Below, in pieces: positions 49,052 through 58,764 of a stretch of DNA of 64,000 bases. The notes below the pieces were generated by a model that searched no databases, was not told the origin of the DNA, and saw only the letters and a program-made list of their open reading frames with translations. Each line of letters begins with the position of its first letter. Within the stretch, counting starts at the first letter, position 1. The stretch comes from JACVRX01 sp963831385 (GTDB lineage Bacteria > Actinomycetota > Actinomycetes > Jiangellales > Jiangellaceae): positions 7,129 through 71,128 of the forward strand of contig CAWHPW010000022.1 in NCBI GenBank assembly GCA_963831385.1, written 5' to 3'. A program made the position numbers and the translations under genes.

Positions 49052-51385
49052 TTACGGCGACGACTGCGCCGCCTTGGGGCCCCCGGTCATCACGCCGATG
49101 CCGCCGTCGGTGCGAACGACGGCTATGGAGCCGTCGGTGTCGGTCCGCAAGACCCGCATGCCCGACTCGCCGAGCACGTCGACGGTGTTCTCGGCTGGGT
49201 GGCCATACGTGTTGCCGACTCCCGAGCTCACCAAGGCGACCCGTGCGCCGAGGCCGGTCAGTAACTGAGCCTGCTGGTGTGCAGACCCATGGTGCGGCAC
49301 TTTCAGCACATCGGCGCGCAGGCCGGGCTCTGAACCAAGAATCGCTCGTTGCGCCTCCGGCTCGACGTCGCCAGCGAGCAGTATCCGGACGCCGCCGACA
49401 GTGGCATCCAGGACGACGCTGGCGTTGTTCGGCGCTGAACCGTCGGTGACGATCCGCCGTGGCCAGATGACGCGCAGACGCGCAGCATTGCCGACCGCGA
49501 TCTCATCACCCACGCGCGCGACCGAAACGGGAATTCCTGCCTCAGCCAGTGATGTCACAACCTCACCGGCGCGGTCGGCCGGTTCGTCCAACGGAGACAC
49601 CATGACCCGGCCGACCTGCCGGCCATCGAGCACTCCGGGCAGGCCGACGACGTGGTCGGCGTGGTAGTGCGTGAGGACGAGCAACGGCACCCGTTCGATT
49701 CCGAGCGTGTCGAGGCAACGGTCGACCAGCGGTGGATCCGGGCCGGCATCGATCACCACGGCTTCGTCCGGTCCCAGCCGCAACGCCAATGCATCCCCTT
49801 GCCCGACGTCGCAGGCGACGATCAGCCAATCCGCCGGCGGCCAACCCGCTACTGGTGGCCGCATCAGCACGGCGATCCCCAAGAGAACCGATGCTGCCCC
49901 GAACCACCACGGTCGGCGTAGCAGCCGCGGTAGTCCAATCGCAGTAGCGACGGCAAGGACCACAGCCGCTGCGATCCCGCCGACATCGCCGGGCCACGTG
50001 ACGACGGCGCCGGGCAGGTCGGCGCCGCGCCGGGCCACGAAGACGATCCACCATGCGGGCAGACCCGCGAGCCAGCCGGCGGCGCCCGCCGCGCCTGGCC
50101 AAACCGGCGCCAACACGGCGGCAGCGGCGCCGAGAACGGTCGTCGGTGCGACGACGGGTGCAACCAGCAGGTTTGCGGGGACCGACACCAGGCTCGCCTG
50201 TCCTGCAATCGCAACCACGACCGGCCCGCAGGCGACCTGAGCAGCCAGTGGCACGGCCAGTGCCTCCGCCATCGGCCGAGGTAGCCAGGGCAACGCGTCT
50301 CGCCATGCCGGTGCCAGGACCAGGATCGCGCCCGTCGCCAACACCGAGAGGGCGAACCCGGCGTCGCGCGCCAGCCATGGATCAACCAGCAGTAACACCA
50401 GCACGGCGGTCGCCAGGGCTGGTGGTCCACGCCGTCGTCCAGCGACCGTCAGCCCCACCACGGCGACCAGGCCCATGGCTGCTGCCCGCAGGACGCTGGG
50501 TTCGGGGCGAGCCAGGACCACGAAGCCGATGATCGTGAGTGTGCCGATGACCGGCAGGCCGTACCCGCGGACCCGGGTCCATCGGGCCAATCCGAGGACG
50601 GCGACCAGCAGAATGGTCACGTTGGTGCCGGAGACGGCGGTGAGGTGGGTGAGACCAGTCGCCTCCATGTCCGCCTGTACGGCTACTGGAAGCTGGCTTT
50701 CGTCCCCGACGACGAGCGCCGGGACGAGTCCACGGGGGCCCTCGCCCAGACCGTCGACAGCCCCCCGCAAGCCAGCTCGCAATGGCTCGGTGAGCCGGCT
50801 CAGACGCCCCGGTGGTCCCACGACGTCGGGTGGGTCGCGGACTCGGAGCAGGGCTGCCACGTCACCGGACCGCTCTGCCGGGACCAACCGGCCGGCCACC
50901 GACACCGGCTGACCGGGCCTCAGCGCGATCCAGTCCGAGTTGGTAGCGAGCAGCAGCACGGGAGTCCGCACCGCGGTCGTCATCCCCCGGCCGGCAATAC
51001 TCTCGACGCGCACGCGGGCGATGACGTACGCCGGCCGGCCGCCCTCGGCCGGCCGCGGCTGGGGGTCGGCGGTCACGACCGCGTCGACTCGAACCACGGC
51101 GCGTTCCTCGGCAAGCTCGTCGACTGGTCCCGCCCGGAGACTCGCTGCGCGTCCTGCACCGGCAAGAGTCCCGCCCAACAGGCAGGCAAGAGCGGCAAGG
51201 GCCGCGAGACGAGCGGGCCGTCCGATGACGAGCCGGGCAACCCCGAGCGATCCAGCGGCCACGAGGAGGCACAAACCGGCGAGCAGCGGCCCAGGAACCA
51301 CGACACCGACGAGGACGCCCGCCCACGTTGCGATCGCGGCGGGGACCAGGCGGAGATCCGACCGACCAGCGGCCGGCTCGCTCAC
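49052..51385 (-). CDS. comEC: ComEC/Rec2-family DNA internalisation protein
   Basis: 777 aa. The N-terminus has three membrane helices and an OB-like DUF4131 domain. The central competence domain has many helices (from GLTHLTAVSGTNVTILLVAVLG). The C-terminal metallo-beta-lactamase domain carries VLTHYHADHVVGLPG and VLKVPHHGSAHQQAQLL. ComEC forms the channel that takes single-stranded DNA into the cytoplasm. Coupled to comEA by a GTGA overlap. Whether the strain is naturally competent cannot be judged. Confidence 0.95.
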   Translation of the reverse strand: MSEPAAGRSDLRLVPAAIATWAGVLVGVVVPGPLLAGLCLLVAAGSLGVARLVIGRPARLAALAALACLLGGTLAGAGRAASLRAGPVDELAEERAVVRVDAVVTADPQPRPAEGGRPAYVIARVRVESIAGRGMTTAVRTPVLLLATNSDWIALRPGQPVSVAGRLVPAERSGDVAALLRVRDPPDVVGPPGRLSRLTEPLRAGLRGAVDGLGEGPRGLVPALVVGDESQLPVAVQADMEATGLTHLTAVSGTNVTILLVAVLGLARWTRVRGYGLPVIGTLTIIGFVVLARPEPSVLRAAAMGLVAVVGLTVAGRRRGPPALATAVLVLLLVDPWLARDAGFALSVLATGAILVLAPAWRDALPWLPRPMAEALAVPLAAQVACGPVVVAIAGQASLVSVPANLLVAPVVAPTTVLGAAAAVLAPVWPGAAGAAGWLAGLPAWWIVFVARRGADLPGAVVTWPGDVGGIAAAVVLAVATAIGLPRLLRRPWWFGAASVLLGIAVLMRPPVAGWPPADWLIVACDVGQGDALALRLGPDEAVVIDAGPDPPLVDRCLDTLGIERVPLLVLTHYHADHVVGLPGVLDGRQVGRVMVSPLDEPADRAGEVVTSLAEAGIPVSVARVGDEIAVGNAARLRVIWPRRIVTDGSAPNNASVVLDATVGGVRILLAGDVEPEAQRAILGSEPGLRADVLKVPHHGSAHQQAQLLTGLGARVALVSSGVGNTYGHPAENTVDVLGESGMRVLRTDTDGSIAVVRTDGGIGVMTGGPKAAQSSP

Positions 51386-52248
51386 ACCGTGACCAGGTCG
51401 GCGAGCTCGGCGAACGTGGCCGGGCCGATACCCGACACCTCCTGGAGCTCGTCCACCGATGCGAACCTGCCGTGATCGTCACGCCAGGCCAGAATGCGTC
51501 CCGCCAGCGCAGGCCCGATCCCGGGCAGCGCCTCGAGCTGCTCAGCGGTTGCCGTGTTGAGGTTCACCAGCGCCGATCCGGTGTCGCCAGTACCAGGAGT
51601 CGCGGCAGCGCCGGCTGGCGGTGTCACACCCACGAGCACCTGTTCGCCGTCGGTGACCAACCGCGCCAGATTGAGCCCGGTCAGGTCGACGCCGTCGTGC
51701 GCCCCGCCCGCGGCCTCGAGAGCGTCGAGCACCCGCGCACCGGGGGCCAGGCGAACGACTCCCGGCGTGTGAACCAGGCCGGCGACATGCACGACCAACT
51801 GCGCTGGCCCACGATTGGCGTCGGTGGGGTCGTCTTGCTCGGCTACACCGGAGGCAGGCGTTCCCGTCGCGATGACGGACGCCGAGACAGCCGATCCCAC
51901 CGGCTCGACCTGGGGTCGACCGAGCCCTAGCAACAACGCCGCGACCGCCAGGCCCAGCAGCACCAGCAGGATGACCACGACGGCATGACCACCCTCCAGT
52001 CCCAGTCGTCCGCCGCGAATGCCGTCGGGAAGCGACTCGACCGCAGCTCGCAGCCGGAGCGGCATGCGGTCCAGGACAGCCGACCCGTCAACCTGCGGGG
52101 AGTCTTGCGAGGCCGGCAGATCTGCTGGAACCTGCGGTACCCAGCCGGTTTTCTGACGCCTGGAACCGGGCGGCCGGGCGAGCGCCGCCAGGCGGAGCCG
52201 TGCGGCATGCACCTGCTCATCGGTGGGCGAACGCCGACGCTGTCGCAT
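51382..52248 (-). CDS. comEA: ComEA-family DNA-binding protein
   Basis: 288 aa. A basic, Pro-rich N-terminus is followed by one membrane helix (VVVILLVLLGLAVAALLLGLG). Next is an SLBB domain (VVHVAGLVHTPGVVRLAPGA). A C-terminal helix-hairpin-helix pair ends it (NLNTATAEQLEALPGIGPAL and SVDELQEVSGIGPATFAELA). It binds double-stranded DNA outside the membrane and hands it to ComEC. Confidence 0.95.
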   Translation of the reverse strand: MRQRRRSPTDEQVHAARLRLAALARPPGSRRQKTGWVPQVPADLPASQDSPQVDGSAVLDRMPLRLRAAVESLPDGIRGGRLGLEGGHAVVVILLVLLGLAVAALLLGLGRPQVEPVGSAVSASVIATGTPASGVAEQDDPTDANRGPAQLVVHVAGLVHTPGVVRLAPGARVLDALEAAGGAHDGVDLTGLNLARLVTDGEQVLVGVTPPAGAAATPGTGDTGSALVNLNTATAEQLEALPGIGPALAGRILAWRDDHGRFASVDELQEVSGIGPATFAELADLVTV

Positions 52249-52346
52249 CCTGCGACGCTAGGCAGCCCAGTCGCCACCGTGCCGAGCCTGTCTGCCCGGC
52301 TGTGGACACCAGGCGCACCGTCGAGTCCGCTGTGGAGGAATCGCGG

Positions 52347-53207
52347 TCAGGCAGCACCGCTGAGATGGGGGGCAATGACGACCGCGAGCAGTCCCGGCCC
52401 GACGTGTGCGCCGATCACGGCACCCACCTCCGAGACCACCAACTCCCCCATGGCCGGCAACCGTGCCTGCAGGCGCTGTGCCAGCGCGTCCGCCCGCTCG
52501 GCGTTGTCCAGGTGATGCACGGCAATGTCGACCGGACCGGTGCCGGCGCGCTCCAGCGCCAGTTCCTCCAACCGAGCGACGGCCCGGGAGGACGTCCGGA
52601 CTTTTTCCAGTGGCTGGATCTCCCCCCCTCGAAGATGCAGCAGCGGCTTGACCGCGAGGGCAGTGCCGAGTAGCGCCTGAGCCGCGCCGATGCGCCCACC
52701 GCGACGGAGGTACTCGAGCGTGTCGACGTAAAAGAACGTTGACGTGCCGCCGGCCCGCCGTCGGGCGACCTCGGCTACTTGGCCGACGGTGTCGCCGGCG
52801 TCCGCCGCCGCCGCACAGGACAACACCGCGTAACCGAGGCCCATCCCCAACAGGTGGGAATCGACGACCTCGACCGGCACCGGTGCGTCCTCGGCAGCCA
52901 GCCGGGCGGCGTCACCGGTCCCGGACAGGTGGCCGGAGATGTGCACGGACACGACCGCCGACGCACCTGCTGCAACGACGGACTCGTAGGTGTCGAGGAA
53001 CGCCCGGGGACTTGGTCGTGACGTGCTGACTCGGACGCGCCGCCGCAGCGCATCGGTGAGCTCCCGCGGCCCGAACGCCGTTCCCTCGTCAAGAGAACGA
53101 CCTTCGACGACGACCTGCAGCGGCACGACCGAGATGTCGGCTGCCGCGGCGGTGCTCGCCGGGAGATACGCGGTGGAGTCGGTGACGATCGCGACGTCCC
53201 GGCCCAT
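52347..53207 (-). CDS. DegV-family fatty-acid-binding protein
   Basis: 286 aa. DegV start VAIVTDSTAYLPASTAAAADISVVPLQV. Ligand-contacting Ser/Thr in RVSTSRPSPRAFLDTYE, the conserved ISGHLSGTGDAAR and VVDSHLLGMGLGYAVL. The C-terminal domain is complete. DegV/FakB proteins bind a fatty acid and present it to a kinase (FakA) in Firmicutes. No FakA gene is seen here, so the role in this organism is open. Confidence 0.93.
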   Translation of the reverse strand: MGRDVAIVTDSTAYLPASTAAAADISVVPLQVVVEGRSLDEGTAFGPRELTDALRRRVRVSTSRPSPRAFLDTYESVVAAGASAVVSVHISGHLSGTGDAARLAAEDAPVPVEVVDSHLLGMGLGYAVLSCAAAADAGDTVGQVAEVARRRAGGTSTFFYVDTLEYLRRGGRIGAAQALLGTALAVKPLLHLRGGEIQPLEKVRTSSRAVARLEELALERAGTGPVDIAVHHLDNAERADALAQRLQARLPAMGELVVSEVGAVIGAHVGPGLLAVVIAPHLSGAA

Positions 53208-53237
53208 GGCCGGGAAGGCTACCCGGTGCCGTTGCGG

Positions 53238-56108
53238 TCATCCGGAGACAACGTTCACCAGCCTTGGCGCGCGAACGACGACGTTTCGCACGCTTCTGTC
53301 GGCCAGCACCCGCTGCACCGCTGGTGAGGCCAGCGCCAACGCCTGCAACGTGTCGTCGTCGACGGTCACCGCCACCTCCAGGCGATCACGCACCTTGCCG
53401 TCGACCTGGATCACGCACGTGACGGTCTCTTCCACCAGCAGGGCCGGGTCGGCCGTCGGATACGGCTCGTACGCGAGCGATCGGTCGTGGCCCAGCCGCG
53501 ACCACAGCTCTTCGGCCAGGTGCGGCGCAAAAGGCGCGACCAGCAGCAGCAGGGACTCGGCAACCTCCCGGGGCACACCGTCCAGCTTGGTCAGGTGGTT
53601 GTTCAGCTCGATCAGCCGGGCGATCGCGGTGTTGAAACGCAGGGCGGTCATGTCCGTGCGCACCGCGTCGATCGTTCGATGCAGCAGCTGACGGGTCACC
53701 TCGCTGGCCGCGGCGTCGGTCACGACCGGATCCCCGGTCTCCTCGCTCACGACATTCCGCCAGAGCCGCTGCAGGAACCGCAGCGAGCCGACGACGGCTC
53801 GCGTCTCCCACGGCCGCGACAGGTCCAGCGGACCCATCGACATCTCGTAGACCCGCAGGGTGTCCGCTCCGTACGCCTCGTACATGTCGTCGGGCGACAC
53901 CACGTTCTTCAGGCTCTTGCCCATCTTCCCGTACTCGCGCGCGACCGGGAGGCCGTCGTAGAGGTAGGTGGTCTCGGTGCCTTCGACCTTCTCCAGGACT
54001 CGCTCAGCAGGTACGTACGCTCCCCGCTCGTCGGTGAACGCGTAGGCCTGGATGTATCCCTGGTTGAACAGCCGGTAGAACGGCTCCTCGCTGGACACGT
54101 GGCCAAGGTCGAAGAGCACCTTGTGCCAGAACCGCGCGTAGAGCAGGTGCAGGACAGCGTGCTCGACCCCGCCGACATAGAAATCGACGCCGCCGGTACC
54201 GCCCGGCTCCGGCGGGCCCATCCAGTACTTCTCGTTGACCGGGTCGACGATTCGCTCGGTGTTCGTCGGGTCGATGTAGCGCAGCTCGTACCAGCACGAC
54301 CCCGCCCAGTTGGGCATCGTGTTCGTGTCCCGCCGGTACCGCTTCGGCCCATCGCCCAAGTCCAGCTCCACCTCGACCCATTCCGGCACGCGGGCCAACG
54401 GGGGCTCCGGCTCGGACTCGGTGTCGTCGGAAGCAAAGGTGCGAGGTGCGTAGTCCGGGACGTCGGGCAGCTCGACCGGCAGCATCGAGTCCGGCACGGC
54501 CACCGGCAGGTCGTGCTCGTCGTAGACGATCGGGAACGGTTCGCCCCAGTACCGCTGGCGGCTGAACAGCCAGTCCCGCAACCGGTACGTCACGGTCCGG
54601 TGGCCGAGACCCTTGACCTCGAGCCAGGTGTTGATCGCTGCCTTCGCCTCGGCGATGGACAACCCGTCGATCGAGATATCGTCATTGGCGGAGTTGATCG
54701 CCGGCCCTTCGCCGAGGTATCCCCTGCCGGTCCAACCCTCGGGTGGCGCGACCGTGCGCACGATCGGCAGGCCGAAGCGCTCGGCGAACTCCCAGTCCCG
54801 GTCGTCCTGGCCGGGTACGGCCATGATCGCGCCGGTGCCGTAGCCCATCAGCACGTAGTCGGCGACGAACACCGGAACCTGGGCCCCGGTAGCGGGGTTG
54901 ACCGCGAACGAGCCGGTGAACACCCCGGTCTTCTCCCGGCCCTCCGTCTGCCGCTCGACTTCCGTTTTCGACGCGGCGGCGGCGCGGTAGGCCGTGACTG
55001 CGTGGGCCGGGTTGTCGTGCCCGCCCGTCCACACTGGCTGGGTGTCCGCCGGCCAGGCCGGCGCTGTCAAGGCGTCGACCAGCGGATGTTCCGGCGCGAC
55101 AACCATGAACGTCGCACCGAAGATGGTGTCCTGCCGAGTCGTGAAGACCTCGAGGTCACCGGCGTCGGTCTGGAACCGGATGATGGCGCCGGTCGATCGG
55201 CCGACCCAGTTGCGCTGCATGGTCTTGATCTTGTCGGGCCACTCGATGCGATCGAGATCGTCGACCAGCCGGTCGGCGTAGGCGGTGATGCGCATCATCC
55301 ATTGGCGGAGGCTGCGCTTGAACACCGGAAAGTTGCCCCGCTCGCTGCGGCCTTCGGCGGTGACCTCCTCGTTGGCCAGCACCGTGCCCAGCGCCGGGCA
55401 CCAGTTGACCGGTGCCTCTGAGACGTAGGCCAGCCGGTGCGCGTCGACGACGTGCCGGCGCTGGATCTCGTCGAGCTCCGACCAGGGCCGCCCGTCGGGT
55501 GTCGCTCGTTCGCCGGACTCGAAGCTCTCGATCAGCTCGGTGAGCGGCCGGGCCCTGCCGCGGCCTCCCTCGGCGGTCTCGTCGTACCACGAATTGAAGA
55601 TCTGCAGGAAGATCCACTGAGTCCAGCGGTAGTAGTCAGGGTCGATCGTTTCGATGCTGCGGCGCCGGTCGTGTGCCAGGCCCAGCCGGCGAAGTTGCCG
55701 GCGGAAGCGCACGATGTTGCGCTCCGTGGTCAGCCGCGGATGTTGACCGGTCTGCACCGCGTACTGCTCAGCTGGGAGGCCGAACGCGTCGAAACCCATT
55801 GTGTAGAGCACGTTGAACCCGCACATGCGCTTGAACCGGCCGAGCACATCCGTAGCGATGTACCCGAGCGGGTGCCCGACGTGCAGTCCTTCACCCGAGG
55901 GGTACGGGAAGAAGTCCATCAGGAAGAACTTCTCCCGGCCCGAGACGTCACCGGCCAGCGGGCCGACCGGGTTCGGAGTATGGAACGTTCCCTCGGCCTC
56001 CCAGGTGTCCTGCCAGCGCGGCTCGATCTGCGCGGCCAGGGCGCTCGTGTAGCGAAGCGGCGGCCCGGCGTCGTCGATGGGTGGCCGGTCCGTCTCTGCC
56101 TCGGTCAT
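53238..56108 (-). CDS. leuS: Leucyl-tRNA synthetase
   Basis: 956 aa, full length. Class I HIGH-type motif in FPYPSGEGLHVGHPLGY. The CP1 editing domain has the TTRQDTIFGATF region. KMSKS is represented by KMGKSLKNVV, the variant I recall as usual in actinobacteria. The C-terminal anticodon-binding and extra domains are present. ATG at 56108. Two GC-rich stem-loops lie in the 40-95 bases upstream (56151-56202). Confidence 0.97.
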   Translation of the reverse strand: MTEAETDRPPIDDAGPPLRYTSALAAQIEPRWQDTWEAEGTFHTPNPVGPLAGDVSGREKFFLMDFFPYPSGEGLHVGHPLGYIATDVLGRFKRMCGFNVLYTMGFDAFGLPAEQYAVQTGQHPRLTTERNIVRFRRQLRRLGLAHDRRRSIETIDPDYYRWTQWIFLQIFNSWYDETAEGGRGRARPLTELIESFESGERATPDGRPWSELDEIQRRHVVDAHRLAYVSEAPVNWCPALGTVLANEEVTAEGRSERGNFPVFKRSLRQWMMRITAYADRLVDDLDRIEWPDKIKTMQRNWVGRSTGAIIRFQTDAGDLEVFTTRQDTIFGATFMVVAPEHPLVDALTAPAWPADTQPVWTGGHDNPAHAVTAYRAAAASKTEVERQTEGREKTGVFTGSFAVNPATGAQVPVFVADYVLMGYGTGAIMAVPGQDDRDWEFAERFGLPIVRTVAPPEGWTGRGYLGEGPAINSANDDISIDGLSIAEAKAAINTWLEVKGLGHRTVTYRLRDWLFSRQRYWGEPFPIVYDEHDLPVAVPDSMLPVELPDVPDYAPRTFASDDTESEPEPPLARVPEWVEVELDLGDGPKRYRRDTNTMPNWAGSCWYELRYIDPTNTERIVDPVNEKYWMGPPEPGGTGGVDFYVGGVEHAVLHLLYARFWHKVLFDLGHVSSEEPFYRLFNQGYIQAYAFTDERGAYVPAERVLEKVEGTETTYLYDGLPVAREYGKMGKSLKNVVSPDDMYEAYGADTLRVYEMSMGPLDLSRPWETRAVVGSLRFLQRLWRNVVSEETGDPVVTDAAASEVTRQLLHRTIDAVRTDMTALRFNTAIARLIELNNHLTKLDGVPREVAESLLLLVAPFAPHLAEELWSRLGHDRSLAYEPYPTADPALLVEETVTCVIQVDGKVRDRLEVAVTVDDDTLQALALASPAVQRVLADRSVRNVVVRAPRLVNVVSG

Positions 56109-56150
56109 GGTGTGGTGTCCTTGCTGGTGGTGTGGGCTGGTTGATGTGGA

Positions 56151-56202
56151 TCTCGGCGGAACTACGCCGAGAAACAGATCGACCCCTCACACAGGAGGGG
56201 TC
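56151..56202 (-). promoter_or_regulatory. Two consecutive stem-loops upstream of leuS
   Basis: TCTCGGCG/CGCCGAGA (56151-56158 and 56165-56172) and GACCCCTC/GAGGGGTC (56181-56188 and 56195-56202) are perfect 8-bp stems with 6-base loops, only eight bases apart. They lie 42 bases before the leuS start. They may be a terminator for the upstream VKOR gene or an RNA leader. No Leu-rich leader peptide or T-box motif is seen. Confidence 0.5.
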
Positions 56203-56322
56203 CGCCACGCTGACGCGACGCTCGCGACGACGCGTCCGCTAGAGGTCAGCGCGGCCCGGTAAGGAGGAGCAGGCCTCGCACCCGGCCAGGGTAGCGCACG
56301 ACTCCGCGCTCGTCCGGGCGGC

Positions 56323-57051
56323 TCAGACCAGCGAGGACCAGTAGCCCCAGAAGCGGACGAGAACGAGCCCGACCACCAGCAGCAACCACACGGCGAGTAC
56401 CAACCCCCGATTGCGGACGGCGAACCGACGGACGCCTTCCGACGCCGGGAGGTGGCCCGCCTGCAGGTTGTGCACGGTCAGGTACCAGAAGATCGGCATC
56501 GTCACGGCCCAGACGACCACGCAGTACGGGCAGAGAGCGCCGATCGAGTACAGGCTCTGGTAGATCAGCCAGTGCACGAACACGACGCCGAGCAGCGCGC
56601 CCGTCTCCAGCCCGAGCCAGAACCACCGGGGCAGCGTGGCTCCGGTCAACAGCACGACACCAACCGTGGTCACGACCGCGAAGGCCGCGATCCCGATCAG
56701 CGGGTTGGGGAATCCGAAGGCCTCTGCCTGCCAGGTCTGCATGACCGAACCGCAGCTGAGCACGGGGTTGAAGCTGCAGGTCGGGACATAGTCAGGGTCC
56801 TTCAACAGCGCGATGCGCTCGACCGCGAGGACGAACGCCGCGAGCCAGCCGACGGCGCCGGCGATGGTCAAGAGGAGAGCCAAGCTCCGGCGCGCACCTC
56901 CGGCGAGCTGGTGCTCGTCCGGTGCGTCCAGGTCGACGCCAACGTCGTCGGAGGGGTTGATTTCGATGTCGCGGGCCATGGCCTCAGTCGATGGGTCGGT
57001 GGTCTTGCCAGCCAACGTACGCGGCACGACGTTCGTGCCCGTCGCCGACAT
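56323..57051 (-). CDS. Vitamin K epoxide reductase (VKOR)-family membrane protein
   Basis: 242 aa from the ATG at 57051, which has GGAGAG eight bases upstream; an ATG at 56979 would remove 24 residues. Four or five membrane helices. Redox Cys pairs: CSFNPVLSCGSVM on the first loop and the active CPYC in SIGALCPYCVVVW. Bacterial VKOR oxidises DsbA-like proteins and passes electrons to menaquinone for disulfide formation outside the cell. No thioredoxin-fold partner is adjacent. Divergent from the flavin reductase gene. Confidence 0.92.
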   Translation of the reverse strand: MSATGTNVVPRTLAGKTTDPSTEAMARDIEINPSDDVGVDLDAPDEHQLAGGARRSLALLLTIAGAVGWLAAFVLAVERIALLKDPDYVPTCSFNPVLSCGSVMQTWQAEAFGFPNPLIGIAAFAVVTTVGVVLLTGATLPRWFWLGLETGALLGVVFVHWLIYQSLYSIGALCPYCVVVWAVTMPIFWYLTVHNLQAGHLPASEGVRRFAVRNRGLVLAVWLLLVVGLVLVRFWGYWSSLV

Positions 57052-57094
57052 GGTGGACTCTCCCCCGTCGGGACATTCGAACCGGAGGCCGAGC

Positions 57095-58520
57095 ATGGTT
57101 ACCGAGCAGGTCGTCGACGTCGTCGTCATCGGAGGTGGACCGGCCGGCGAGAACGTCGTGGAGCGGGTTGTCCAGGGCGGACTGAGTGCCGCCGTCGTGG
57201 AAGCCGAACTGCTGGGTGGTGAGTGCTCGTACTGGGCCTGCGTGCCGAGCAAGGCCATGCTCCGCCCGATCGATCTCGTCGCAGCGGCACGGCGATCGCC
57301 GGGAGCGAGCCAGGCGGTCACCGGGCCGGTCGATGCCGACGCTGTGCTCGCCCGGCGTGACGAGGCGACCAGCAACTGGGACGACGGCGGTCAGGTCCGC
57401 TGGATCGACGGACTGCCGGCGACACTGGTTCGTGGGCGTGGCCGGATCATCGAAGAGCGGACCGTCGAGGTAATCGCCGACGGGTCGCGCCAGACATTGA
57501 CCGCCCGGCACGCGGTGGTCGTGGCGACCGGAAGCCGGGCAACGGTTCCGCCGATTCCGGGGTTGGCAGACGCCAGACCGTGGACCAGCCGGGAAGCGAC
57601 CTCGCTGCGAAGCGTGCCCCGCCGCCTCGCGGTGATCGGCGGCGGGGTCGTCGCATGCGAGATGGCGCATGCGATCAAAGGCCTCGGCGCTGACGAGGTG
57701 ACCATGCTGGTCCGTGGGTCTGGGCTGCTCGAGCGGATGGAGCCGTTCGCGGGCGAGCTGGTCACCGCCGGCCTCGAGGCTGCGGGGATCACCGTTCGAA
57801 TGCGCACCGGCGTCAGCAACGTGTCGCGTCACGGCGACGACGGTCCGGTCACCCTCACCCTTTCCGGCGGAGAGGCCGTCGAGGCAGACGAACTGCTGGT
57901 AGCGACCGGCCGGACCCTCAACACCGACGACATCGGCTTGGACGTCGTCGGGCTCGAGCCCGGGAAACCGGTAGCCGTCGATGACAGCCTCCGGGCCGAG
58001 GGTGTCGAGGGCGGCTGGCTGTACGCGGTCGGAGACGCCAACGGACGCAACCTGCTCACCCACATGGGCAAGTACCAGGGCCGGGTCTGCGCCGACGTCA
58101 TCGTGGCCCGGGCTCAGGGTCGCTCGGACGATGGGCCGGGACTTCGCGCGACCGACAGACGCGGTCGGCGCCCCACAGGTGGTGTTCACCGACCCGGAGG
58201 CGTGTTCGGTCGGTTTGACCGAGCCAGCTGCTCGCGAGCGCGGCCACGATGTGCGGTCCGTCGAATACGACATTGGCTCGGTAACAGGGGCCTACCTGTT
58301 GGGTGAGGACTACCAGGGCAAAGCAAAGGCGGTGGTGGACGAGGCGCGCGGTGTGCTTCTCGGGGTGACGTTCGTCGGGCCGGGAGTCGCGGAGTTGTTG
58401 CACTCGGCGACCGTCGCGGTGACGGCGGCGGTCCCTCTGGACCAGCTCTGGCATGCCGTGCCGGCCTTCCCCACGGTGAGCGAGGTCTGGCTGCGGTTGT
58501 TGGAGACCTACGGCCTCTGA
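57095..58520 (+). pseudogene. Flavin disulfide reductase-like (Lpd/mercuric reductase family), frameshifted
   Basis: ATG at 57095 with GGAGG upstream. FAD motif VVVIGGGPAGENV, redox pair GGECSYWACVPSKAM and NAD site AVIGGGVVACEMAH are intact. Near 58138-58140, in a G-run, the frame slips. The first frame then reads junk to 58306, while the expected dimerisation domain (FARPTDAVGAPQVVFTDPEA ... TVSEVWLRLLE) continues one frame over to 58520. Removing one G restores about 474 aa. The usual catalytic His of the HPT motif is a Phe (AFPTVSE), so it is not a true dihydrolipoamide dehydrogenase. Either a new pseudogene or a sequencing error. Confidence 0.85.
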
Positions 58521-58580
58521 GCAGGTTTCGATCGCTCCTCAGCGGCAAGACATAGGTGTAGGGCTGCTGGAGGAAAGACG

Positions 58581-58760
58581 ATGAGACGAACCTCGACCAG
58601 GGAGATTCAGCGCATCGACTCCATCCTGCGCACCCTGGTGCGCCACCGGCGCCGGGCGACCGACGCCGCCGAGATCTGGCGCTGCACGGACGTCATCGAC
58701 ATGCACCTCGACGAGCGGCTCACCCACATGCGCGACCGGCGCCAGCCGACCGCCGCCTGA
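58581..58760 (+). CDS. Small basic hypothetical protein (59 aa)
   Basis: ATG at 58581 preceded by GGAGGAAAGACG, an ideal ribosome-binding site. The product is highly charged and helical (MRRTSTREIQRIDSILRTLV, RHRRRATDAAEIWRC, IDMHLDERLTHMRDRRQ). No membrane segment. The strong ribosome-binding site and compact length argue for a real gene. Its stop is four bases from the stop of the convergent aroE fragment. Function unknown. Confidence 0.6.
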   Translation: MRRTSTREIQRIDSILRTLVRHRRRATDAAEIWRCTDVIDMHLDERLTHMRDRRQPTAA

Positions 58761-58764
58761 GCCG

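Noticed and set aside
53487..55421. A 644-codon plus-strand frame opposite leuS
   Set aside because: Shadow of leuS.
55948..56208. Possible leader peptide upstream of leuS (starting MADPSCVRGRS)
   Set aside because: It contains no Leu codons and runs into leuS out of frame; the hairpins it covers explain its apparent order.
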